Shown one piece after another: positions 25,054 through 49,300 of a stretch of 64,000 bases of DNA. Source of the stretch: Misgurnus anguillicaudatus (taxonomy: Eukaryota; Chordata; Actinopteri; Cypriniformes; Cobitidae); contig NC_073355.2 of NCBI RefSeq assembly GCF_027580225.2, positions 20,023,501 through 20,087,500 on the forward strand. Reading direction: 5' to 3'. A program made the position numbers and the translations under genes. The notes beneath the pieces were generated by a model, which ran no database searches, was not told the DNA's origin, and saw only the letters and a program-made list of their open reading frames with translations. Within the stretch, counting starts at the first letter, position 1. The number at the start of each line of letters is the position of its first letter.

Positions 25054-25290
25054 AAAAGTGGTAGAAAATAGCAGCAATTTTTGTAATATTTGTACAAAAT
25101 GAAATTGTCTTGAAATACACAATGCTTGTATATAGAATTAAAAATATTAACTAGTGTAAAATAAAGGTTTTTTAATTCAACAATACATTAATATTGTGTT
25201 TTTATTTTATATAAATCTATAATTGATTGTTGTTAATAAATTGTGATACGTATTGCATTTCATGTCCTAGTGTAGTGTTAATTCAGTCTA
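25054..25290 (+). other. top3a: top3a 3' UTR and poly(A) signal
   Basis: AT-rich sequence after the stop, with AATAAA at 25160-25165 followed by T-rich sequence. This is the likely cleavage region, giving a short 3' UTR of about 130 nt. Confidence 0.65.
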
Positions 25291-25379
25291 ACTAACTCAA
25301 TGTTTAGACTCACAGTGTTTAAAAATCACAGGCCCATTTGTCTTAGCAAACCATCTTGAAAGTGAAAAAAGTGACAAGC

Positions 25380-25612
25380 ATGCAATGTGACCTCTGCATG
25401 TCCATCCCAGTGGATGGTGAACATGCGCACTGCAAGTCATGAACACACAGACACCCGAAGCAGTGGGTAGCTTTCTCAGAGCCCGGGGAGCAATTAGGTT
25501 TAAGGTGCCTTGCTCAAGGGCATCACAGTCGCAACCCGCCAGCTGTGATACTCGAACCAGCAACTCTCTGGTTACAAGCCGGACTCTCTAACCACTAGGC
25601 TACAACTGCCCT
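25380..25612 (-). mobile_element. tRNA-derived SINE (minus strand)
   Basis: Read on the minus strand, a tRNA-like head gives an A-box-like TAGCCTAGTGG and a B-box-like GGTTCGAGTAT. They are followed by a conserved body, CCCTTGAGCAAGGCACC and AATTGCTCCCCGGG. It lies in the top3a-flii spacer. Confidence 0.7.
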
Positions 25613-25619
25613 GAAGTGG

Positions 25620-25925
25620 CATTTATTGGGTGACTCAGTCGGTAGCACTGTTCCCTCACAGCAAAAAGGTCTTCGGTTTGAGCCCCGGCTAGGTCAGGTG
25701 GCCTTTCTGTGTGCAGTTTGCATGTTCTCCCAGTGTCAGCATGGGTTTACTCCGAGTACTAAGGTTTCCACCCGCAAAACATGCAAGTTAGGTGAATTGA
25801 AGATACCAAATTGCCCCTCAAACGTGTATGGATTAACTTGTGTAGATCAACTTGTGGATGGATTAACCAGTTCTTGACAAGAATATAGCTATAGATGCTG
25901 GAATAGCGTGAAGAAGAAAGAAAGC
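25620..25925 (+). mobile_element. tRNA-derived SINE (plus strand)
   Basis: The head has an A-box-like TGACTCAGTCGGTAGCACTG and a B-box-like GGTTTGAGCCCCG. The body TGCAGTTTGCATGTTCTCCC and GGTGAATTGAAGATACCAAA is typical of a common fish SINE. It lies tail-out beside the oppositely oriented SINE at 25380-25612, so the two tRNA heads face each other. Confidence 0.75.
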
Positions 25926-26247
25926 AAACCATATACGTGGATTTTTTTTACAGTGCTTTTGGCTACATCAACAAATTTCTTTCATTTCAATTAAAGACAC
26001 TAGTCAACATTTAAAGTGGATCAAAAAAGTTCATCAGTTGTACTAAGATGGGAACAGTTTTTTATTTTTTTTATTTTAAGACAACGTTTAGGAAAGGTTT
26101 TGATCCACTTTAAATGTTTACTTGTATAGTTTTCCCTTTCCAGCTTACTGAAAGATAAACTATTGTTAAACCATTCAATCGACACTAGTTAGCATTGCAA
26201 CTTTTGACTAAATAATTATGAGATTATTGGAGCATCAAAGTTTAACA

Positions 26248-26632
26248 GGTTTCCCATGGGTCATGGAATTTCTGGAATATCGTGAAATTTTAAAGGTCTA
26301 CATTAAAAGTCAAGGAATTTAATATTTTTTGTCCAAGTTATGGAATATCAGGGATTTTTGTTTGTCACTTTAAATTTTAGTTTATCAAAATGTAATATGC
26401 TTGTTAAGTTGTGACTCAAGTAAAGACATTTTCAGGGCTCCATTGATTTCAAGTGGTTCTACAATCTAAACAGCCATTTATCGGCATTGTTTACTCATTT
26501 CAGGCATTTAAGATAAATTTTATTAACTTACGGTTTACACTATATTATTCAGGCTTAACACATGTAAATTCAGCTTTTTTAGTCAGTAAAACGTCAGGAG
26601 ATTTGACATTTGGCTTTGAGTGGGAACCCTGG
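26248..26632. mobile_element. Repeat with GGTTTCCC / GGGAACCC inverted ends
   Basis: The left end CAGGTTTCCCATGGGTCATGG and the right end GAGTGGGAACCCTGG are roughly inverted. The interior (TCATGGAATTTCTGGAATAT) resembles, but is distinct from, the family at 21001 and 37930. Non-coding. Confidence 0.45.
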
Positions 26633-26688
26633 TTTGATTTTTTTAGTCATTAATTTTAGTCTTTGACAGGACTTTTCTCAGTCAATAT

Positions 26689-26957
26689 TAAAGAGATAGT
26701 TCACCCAAAAATGAAAATCATCAATCATTTACTTGCTCTCATGTTGTTACAAACCGTTCGTGAGCCCCACTTCCATAGTATTATTTTTTCCTACTATGGA
26801 AATGAATGGGGCTCACGAACAGTTTAGTTACAAACATTGCTCAAAATAAATTCCTTTGCGTTCGTCAGAACAAAGAAATTTATACAGGTTTGTAACAAAA
26901 TAAAAGTGATTAAATGATGACCGAATTTTCACTTTTGGGTGAACTATCCCTTTAAAG
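26689..26957. mobile_element. MITE, 'TAGTTCACCCA' family (third copy)
   Basis: Near-perfect inverted ends: AGAGATAGTTCACCCAAAAA and TTTTGGGTGAACTATCCCTT. It also contains an inner inverted pair, CGTTCGTGAGCCCCAC / GGGGCTCACGAAC, around 26756-26821. It lies in the top3a-flii spacer. Confidence 0.85.
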
Positions 26958-27539
26958 ATATCAATATAATATTTTTACATATTTTTTTTACATTATGTAG
27001 GATGATTTTATAAAAAAAAAAAAACGTAAATTAGGTAAAAACTGGTATTGTTTCGGAATAGTGAAAACGTGTAACTTGGTATATTCACTTCTTGTATTAC
27101 TGCCTCCCTATAACAACTCGCTTTATTGTTTTCAAATTTTTTTGTAGGTCGCTTTGGATAAAAGCTTCTGCTAATTGCATAAATGTAAATAACAACAAAT
27201 GACTTTTGATGGTTTTCACAGGCTGGATCCACATATGTTTATTGCAGTGTTTCTTAACTAGGGGCCTGCCTCACTAGGGGGCCTCAAGATGACTTAAAAT
27301 TAAATTATTTAAAAAAAATGACAAAAAATAAAAAGGAAAAAAATATCTGGATATTTATAAGTCTTGTTTTATTTTATACAACACACATTGTGCCATTTTT
27401 GTTTTAAAATATGTAGAAATTATTAGGGAGGGTGCATTGCTTCATATTACGGTAGGCTACTTTGCATGCAAAATTTTGTATTTAAGAATAATCGTATTAT
27501 TGCTTATATTTATGGCGGGTTTATGATGAATACGTTTTC

Positions 27540-40751
<13,212 letters not shown>

Positions 40752-41960
40752 ATTTGCCCTGCACACCACAGAGTCCGTCTGAATACAGTACACGAGCATA
40801 AGAGTTTCCGAAATCATGCGCAACACACCTTTCGTTATTATTCTGCAATGCATTATATATTTGTTAATACAAGCAATTTTGAATTTTATATTTATGCATA
40901 GGTTTCAAATCAGAGGAAGAGCTAGATTCAGCACTTGGGTAGGTGTAACCACACGAGATAAAAATGCTGTATTGTTTAAGGGATGGTTTTAAGAACATGT
41001 GTTCTAAGGGAGAGTCTAAATATTGTTTGTTTTTTAACAATCTGGCTGCATAATTGTTGCCATTTCTGTTTACAGAAATTAGACTTTGCATAATTTAGTT
41101 TTAAGACGACTCTTATATCATTTGTATGAGCAACACCTTATGTTTTACCTGCATATCACATATTGACTGCTGCGATTTTCAGAAAGCACAAATCCAGTTT
41201 ACGAATTGGTGCCACTCACACCAAATTTATTAGTTGCCTTTGAATGTCTAGTTCATTCCATCAGCACCTGTTTAATCCTTCACTTTTGGGATGTTGACTC
41301 TGCCAATGCTGATGGGATAGTTAATTGCACATGAATGTTCTTTCCACATGAGAATATACACGTTGATGCTCTCAAACTGCCCATTAGGTCCCCAAACAAA
41401 TACGTGTACTAGGTAGTTGGCATCAGTGTTTATCTTTTAAAAAACATAATCTGTTATTGCTGTGACTGGCAAGCTAGTAGTATTGATACAGCAGTGCTGC
41501 CATGCTTTGGTGACCTCACATGCATTTTAAGTGGCTTTTTTATTAGCCTCAAAACAAATGTCTGCTATTTTCATCAATGACAGAATGTACTTTTTTTTAA
41601 AGGTTTGGTCCTGTGTATGGACTGTTTGATAGTTTTTTTTCGAATTCTGAATATTTGTTGAACTTGGACAGGGAAATACGTTTAGCCAAGAAAATAAATA
41701 TTATTATTTTAATTATGCTTGTCAAAATTTCTTGTGGATATCATAAAAGGGATTGGTAAAGGTAAATAAATATTTGCAGTTGACGGTTAGCCACCCTATT
41801 ATATTTGTTTTGTCACAGCAGCTTTTTAGTCTGCATATATATAAATGTATTTCTATGTGTACAAATATTTTCTGCCACTGATTTCACCTGCAGATGCTCT
41901 ATTTATGTATTTTGTATTGAATAAAGTTTCATCGCACAACTGTATGACTATAGTTTTTGT
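40752..41960 (+). other. flii: flii 3' UTR with two poly(A) signals
   Basis: Non-coding sequence after the stop. AATAAA occurs at 41693-41698 and again at 41920-41925, so alternative ends near 0.95 and 1.2 kb are plausible. Confidence 0.55.
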
Positions 41961-43130
41961 CATTGTTCAACTTTATGATTTATTATTTTCCCAAGGAGAT
42001 TTGTATTGCTGTATTTATTCAATATCCTTGTTAAAAAAATGCTTGATTTTATGTTTGAAATTTTACTATTATTCTTTGCATGATTCTTAGTATTTATATA
42101 TAGTATATATACTAATATATGACACTTGTTGTTATATAATAATATGTCATGTAAAAGTATCTCAATCCAACTACAATATATCTGGTATTTTCAGACAGGA
42201 AATAGAATTAATTAAAGATGGCTGCATATTTATTTATTTTTACATGAGAAAGGGAACAGAAGGCTATGTGTTAACCTTTTATATTATGTGCTGTTTATTA
42301 TTGGTAGTCATATTTATTATTACTAAATTTATTACTTAATATATAATTGTATTTTATGTTACTTTTATATATTTTTTTACACATTCCTAAAAAATTTAAT
42401 AATTTAGTTTCACATACAAGGTTTCTCACATTTTTCCCTACTGAAAAATCCAGCTAAGACCAGCAAAAGCTGGTGAGCTGGTTTTAGCCATAAATTTAAA
42501 AAAAGATGGACTTGACGTCACCCATAGGTTTGCGGATGTCCGAAAATGGGGAAAAAGGCGGGACGTGTGTCAAGCTGAGGTGACCACGCCCTTAATTATG
42601 CCGAATTTAAGGGTTAATTTAAAAGGATGAATTACAAAAAAATTAACCCCCCTCACAGTTGTCATGAAGGGCAAAAATATTTATACAGACCAAAAACAAA
42701 TTTTGTACCAGGCTGTAAACACATTTTTTTCTGCTCTAAAGATGGCCATTACTCTTTTTTTGGAGCCAGCCTCTTGCGGCCAGTCGATAAATTGCAGTTT
42801 AAAACACTTCTGTAGTGCCTTCATCAGAGGGATCGGTAGGTTGCCCCTCGGTTTTAGCTGGTTTTGCTGGTGTAGCAAGCTGATCTAGCTGTGTTTTGGT
42901 CACTTTTTAAGATGGTTTAGCTGGACTTAGCTGATCAGGTGGGAAGACCAGATGACCCACTAGCTTTGCCATTTTAAACCAGCTTGGCTGGATTTTTCAC
43001 TAGGAAAATACATTTTCATACAAGACAATTTGGAAGTGTAAAAGTCTAAAGACTATTTTTTTCTAAAGGCGATTTGTATTTATATAACAAATTGCAGCTT
43101 TTATTTTAAAACATTCCAGTCACGGCTCCT
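41961..43130. repeat. flii-znf598 spacer with a nested inverted-repeat element
   Basis: AT-rich, no gene. An element at about 42440-43005 has inverted ends CTGAAAAATCCAGCTAAGACC and TTGGCTGGATTTTTCACTAG. It contains an inner block at about 42500-42840 starting ATGGACTTGACGTCACCCAT. Short ORFs inside are not supported as genes. Confidence 0.6.
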
Positions 43131-43316
43131 GTGTCATAATAAAAGTTCTTCCTGTACTGTGCGCTACTCGCTACCCACAATGCCCTGCGCTGAACGATTA
43201 CGTAGGATCGCGCTTCAGCCGGCCTCACTGCCTGTACTGTCGTTTACAACCCGTTCAGAACCACAGGAATTATACAGAGAAAACGAAAGCACCCAAAACA
43301 GCAAATTAATTAAAAC
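43131..43316 (+). promoter_or_regulatory. znf598: znf598 promoter / 5' UTR
   Basis: GC-rich sequence immediately before the ATG in an AT-rich setting. It includes CTACCCACAATGCCCTGCG near 43171, which loosely resembles ZNF143/THAP11-type promoter motifs. The start site is unresolved. Confidence 0.45.
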
Positions 43317-46300
43317 ATGATGCAGTCCACACCAAAGAAAGACGCGGAAAACACCTGTGTGCTGTGTTGCCAGGACATCGACATATTCGCGGTGGGGAAA
43401 TGCGATCACCCGGTGTGTTACCGATGCTCCACCAAGATGCGGGTGCTGTGCGAGCAGAACTACTGCGCCGTCTGCCGGGAACAGCTCGACAAGGTGCCGC
43501 CGCCTCTCTATCAGCAACTGAGCGCAGGCCTCGGCTGATATACTTAACATTTTCTTAGCAAGCTAACGCTGAATTTGTTGACTGACTAAGCGACAAACCT
43601 GCTGTAGATATAGCTTTGACATAAAATGGCAGCTTAGATTGAGTGTTAGTTAGCTTTACAAGTCATGTGAAGTTTGGGTTGTCAGCACGTGTTATTTCAT
43701 AAAGTTGACTTTGGTTGGTTGTCCAATTGTTTATGGTCAAAGATGAATACGTGTAAGTTGGGTGGAAACTGATTTGGTTTAGTGTGACAGCGGTGATTCA
43801 ATGTCTCACATTGAGTCACGTTTGTGACAACAGGTTCATTTATTTGTCACGTCCTTCAGAGTTTAGCTTTAGTTTGCGTGTTGAAAATGATTATATACCA
43901 TATAACTCATGGATGTTTTGGTAATCAAAATTGAGTATATTAAGCTTTAAATATATTTTCAGCGTAGATAAGGTAAATGTAAAGAAAAGCTACTAGATAA
44001 GCGCAAATTTGGGACAGGTCAGCAGTACTGTGCTTCAGATAACTCTCTGACAGATTGTCAATGTGTGACGTCATATTGACAGAGTGACTCATGTCTTATC
44101 AATCATTAATTAAATCGCTGTTTTAGCTATTAAGATTATTTGCATTATTCATACAGCCTCTGTTTTACTGAACACTGGTAACTCAAAGTTTATGTTTATT
44201 GTTCATTGCAGTGGGTTTTTTATACAAATCTCTTACAGGTCATTACTCTGGTGTGTATAATATGTGAGTTATATTTGTTTTCTTTCAGGTGGTCTTTGTA
44301 AAGAAACCTGTACCATTCGCCGCTCTAAACATTCATCAGTATCAGATTGAAAAGAAATATGATGTATATTTTGAAGATGGAAAGATCTACGCGCAGTTCA
44401 GGTACATTATGGTTTGATTTGTCAGTAGGGCTTCAGATAGGGATGCACCTATTTTTATTAAAAAACTATTGGCTTATATTGTTAAATATCTTCGCTATGC
44501 TACCCCCTCTTGATATTTCTTCAGAACATATTTTATTATTTATTATTTTTTTGTCTTTATCAGAGACTTTGAAAAAAGTCCAACCCTTAGACTTTTTTCA
44601 TAATACTTTTATTCAGTGTGCATTGCTCACGTGCGTGTTGAGCGATCACTCACATGATTTGTTGTAATTTTTTTAGTCTACAGACTATAGTTTTTACATA
44701 TTTGTTCAACAGACATTATATTCAGTGCCTTCACACAAATAATTAATAATAATCTGTTTGTTAAAACAACCTTTATCATGATATTGCCGTGCCGACATGA
44801 AGATAGTTTTTCAACTTATCTTTAATATAAGGTCTGCATGACAACTAATCACAACTAATCGCTTGCAGAATAAAAGTTTTTGTTTACATCATATTTGTGT
44901 GTATATAATAATTATGTATTTATAAATAAACACATGCATGTATAATGTTCAAAAAAATGTGTGTATATATTAAGTATTCATGTTTATATATAATATAAAT
45001 TATATATAAATATAAAAATGTACATACACATGTAAATGTTTCTTAAATGTGTGTATTTATATATACATACAATTATCTACACAATACACACACATTATTC
45101 TGCAAATGATTAGTGGTTATTCAGCCCTATTTAATATCAATTCTTTTGCTCTCAAATAGAGCTGCAACAACTAATCGAATAGTCGTTCATATTCAATATC
45201 GAATAAGTTTGGTCTCTGACGTCACTTTCCCACCGTCCCACTGCAAGAGCGCAAACTCTTTATATGACATGACATGAGAAAGTGAGATGATTGACAGGAC
45301 GATGGCGGAGGCAAAATAGCAGTGTTTGTTAATAAAAGTGTCATTTATTTGTTTAGTATGAGTAACCTTGTCTTTGTGTCTTTGTTGGGAGCAGGCGTGC
45401 CTGATTTTATAACCATGCAGCTCTCGTTCTGCAATGGGGTGTGGGCAAGTGACGTCACAGACCAAACTAATCGATAACCACGTTTGGCGAACGCTATTTT
45501 CCTTATTGAATAATATTAACTATTCGGTTAGTTGTTGCAGCTCTAATTGGAAATTTCAAAAACTTATTTATAAGCTCTTTTCATCTTTTATAACAAATGC
45601 AGGAAGATTTTGCTACATGAATGTCCTCAATGCCCAGAAGGGAAAGTCTTTTCTAAATTCGAAGAGTTAGAGCATCACATGCGAAAACAACACGAGCTCT
45701 TCTGCTGCAAGTTATGTGCTAAGCACCTTAAGGTAGTGTGTGCTTTCTTGACTTAAATTACTGTGTTTGCACATGATAGCATGTTATAAGTAGTTTGTTC
45801 TATGTACAGATATTCTCGTACGAGCGAAAATGGTACAATCGAAAAGAACTGGCACGTCATCGGCTGCAAGGGGACCCGGATGACACCTCGCATCGTGGGC
45901 ATCCCCTTTGTAAATTCTGCGACGACCGATATCTGGATAACGATGAGCTTCTCAAGCACCTTCGGCGAGATCACTACTTTTGCCATTTCTGTGATGCGGA
46001 TGGCGCTCAGGAGTACTACAGGTAGAAGATCACAGTCAGCAAGCACTATTGTCACTTAGCCTTAAGTACTGAATTGAAAGGTGTCGTGTCTTCCCGCAGT
46101 GACTACCAGTACCTCAGTGAGCACTTCAGAGAGAGCCATTATCTGTGTGAGGAGGGCCGCTGTAGCACAGAGCAGTTCACTCATGCTTTTCGCACAGAGA
46201 TTGACTACAAGGCTCACAAAGCAGCAGCCCACAGCAAAAGCAGGGCCGAGGCACGGCAAAATCGGCAGATAGACATACAGTTCACCTATGCACCAAGACA

Positions 46301-49300
46301 ACAGCGCAGGAATGACGGTAAAGCAGAATTTGCTCTTTTTAATCTGTTTCAACCTGGGCTCTCTGATTCTGTTCTGGAACCCTGTTAGGGTTAAAACCAA
46401 ACTCTGCAGGAAAAGGATCCTCCATGACCAGGATTGGAGACCCCTGATCTGTATGTAGCACTAACTAGTTAGGATAAGATCCTTAATCAAGTGCATCTGA
46501 ATGTCTTTTCAAGGTATGCATGGTGGTGAAGACTATGAGGAAGTGGATCGCTTCAACAGGCAGGGGAGGCCAGGAAGAGGACGAGGCCCAGGCGGACTGC
46601 AGAATGTACGAAGCTGGAGATATACTAGGTAGGCCCTGACCAGTTCAGTGTCATCATACGCTAATGTTTGTATTGTTGAGCTTAAGGGAGACTTATCAAG
46701 CTGTTGTCTGCAGAGAGGAAGAGGACAGAGAAATGGCCGCTGCATTAAGAGCTTCAATGGCCAGCCGATTCCAAGAGGAGAGAGGCCATGTGCAGGACCG
46801 TGGCCACGTGCAGGACCGTGGCCACGTGCAGGACCGTGGCCACGTGCAGGACCGTGGCCACGTGCAGGACCGGGGCCACGTGCAGGACCGGGGCCACGTG
46901 CAGGACCGGGGCCACGTGCAGGACCGGGGCCACGTGCAGGACCGTGGCCATGTGCAGGACCGTGGCCATGTGCAGGACCGTGGCCATGTGCAGGACCGTG
47001 GCCATGTGCAGGACCGGGGCCATGTGCAGGACCGGGGCCATGTGCAGGACCGGGGCCATGTGCAGGACCGGGGCCATGTGCAGGACCGGGGCCATGTGCA
47101 GGACCGGGGCCATGTGCAGGACAGAAATGGATACAAGCCACGAAAAGAAGAAAAGGTGGAATCAGATGAGATGAGAAATAACAGGGGGATGGTGAAGCCA
47201 CCAACTGAAAGGGGGATGGTGAAGCCACCAACTGAAATGCAAGGTATGACAACTAAAAATATGTATTATGGTATTTATTTCTTCCTTTTTAAAACTGAAT
47301 TAAGTTGTGTGTCTATTTCAGCTCGATCAATGAAGAGTAGTCCACCCTTGCCTGGTGAGGACTTCCCAGTTTTAGGGGCACCTGCACCCCCTGCCCCCAT
47401 TCAAAGGTATGTTTGTCCTGTTTTGATGGTGGTTGTTTATATTATTTTATTAAAGATAGGTGTGCTATTAGTTTTGTCGTCTTATCAATATCTAGGGACC
47501 ACAATGTTATAAAGATTTAAAGGGACATTCCACCTATTTTGAAAACAGGCTAATTTTCCAGCTCCCTTAGAGTTGAACAATTGAGTTTTATCGTTTTGGA
47601 ATCCATTCAGCTGATCTCCGGGTCTGGCGGTACCACCTTTAGCATAGCTTAGCATAATCTATTGAATCTGATTAGACCATTAGCATTGCGCTTAAAAATA
47701 ACCAAAGTTTCTATATTTTTCCCTTTTAAAACTTGACTCTTCTGTAGTTACATCGTGTACTAAGAACGATAGAAAATTAAATGTTGTGATTTTCTAGGCA
47801 GATATGGCTAGGAACTATACTCTCATTCTGGCGTAATAATCAAGGACTTTGCTGCCCTAAAATAGTCCCCAACTATTGAAAGTTACCAAGAGGACTATTT
47901 TCGGGCGCTACGTAATATCATTGCACCTGCTGTACACATGGTATGGCAGCTAAGTCCTTGATAATTTCACCAGAATGAGAGTATAGTTCATAGCCATATC
48001 GGTCTAGAAAATCGCAACTTATTATTTTACTTCATTCTCAGTACATGATGTAACTACAGAAGAGTCAAGTTTTAAATAAGAAAAATATCGAAACTCTTTG
48101 CTTATTTTTGAGTGTGATGCTAATGGTCTAATCAGATTCAATGAATTGGGCTAAGCTATGCTAAAAGCATTACCGCCAGACCCGGGAATCATCGGAATGG
48201 ATTCCAAAACAAGAAAACTCAATTGTTTAACTCTAGGGGAGCTAGAAAATAAGCCTGTTTCAAAAAAAGTGGAGTATCCCTTTAAAGTCCCAATGAAATC
48301 AAAACTGACAATTCTTAGTAACTTCGTTAGTAACTAGAAAAGTTAGTAACTTAGTAACTAGAAAGTAACTTCGTGTCTGCCGCCTTGTTGGATGAACAAA
48401 ACTTGCTTCGGTGCGTCGCATAGACGTTGTCATCGTCTTCCTGCCCCCTCCCTGTTCTGTGATTGGTTCCCTATTTCAGGCAGTGTTAATTTTGGCAGCA
48501 AATTCTGATTTAGTCTTAGTCTTTTGAATAACACACCATTTAGTTTTAGTCTTATTTTATGCTTTGTGTACACCTAAAGACTTTGAAAAGATTTAGAAAA
48601 TACTTTATAAGATTATCAGCTCACATCTAAAGACTTGGGTTCACAGTTTTTAGTCTCAGACTAAAGATTTTACAAACACTGAATCTTGTAGTGACACTAT
48701 TTACAAGACTACAACAAGATTATTTTAGCTTTTTATCATCATGCTCAGCAGTGATTTAACAAAAATGTATGCGCGTGTCCATTGTGCTTTCACACCAGCT
48801 GCGTTTGCAGCGCATACTGTGCAGTTAGTTTACAGTTTTTCTCAGTCGCTTTGGTACATTTCTCAGATTAGAATTGAAATTCTCAAAACTACTTGTTCAT
48901 TTCTCACATCATTGTGTCACTTGTGCACATCAAAAAAGCAGTTTCTTATTTCTTTGAACAAGTTACACTGAAGTCTTCCTATACCTCCTGACCCAGCAAG
49001 CGTGTTTGGCTAACAAGGCTAAATTTGGGCTGCCAGTGAAAGTCTAATATTATTAGATGTTAGTTATATTGACAACGTGACTAAACAATTTGACTGTCTT
49101 ATCCATACACAATGACACATTGACTTGTCATTCTGATGGCAATGACATGTTCATTGACACAGATTTTGAGAGATGAATTTTGAGTAAGAGAGTGGCTTTT
49201 GCAGGTTATTCATGGTGTTTTGCTACTTGTCCGAATTGTTTTGAGAAATGCACTTACTGTTTTGCAAATTGTGAGTATGATTCGAGAAATGTACCAAAGC

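Noticed and set aside
46533..47252. Long minus-strand and alternative plus-strand open frames across the znf598 minisatellite (up to 239 codons)
   Set aside because: An 18-bp repeat without stops keeps every frame open. The plus frame continuous with spliced znf598 exons is the real one; the others have no splice context or homology.
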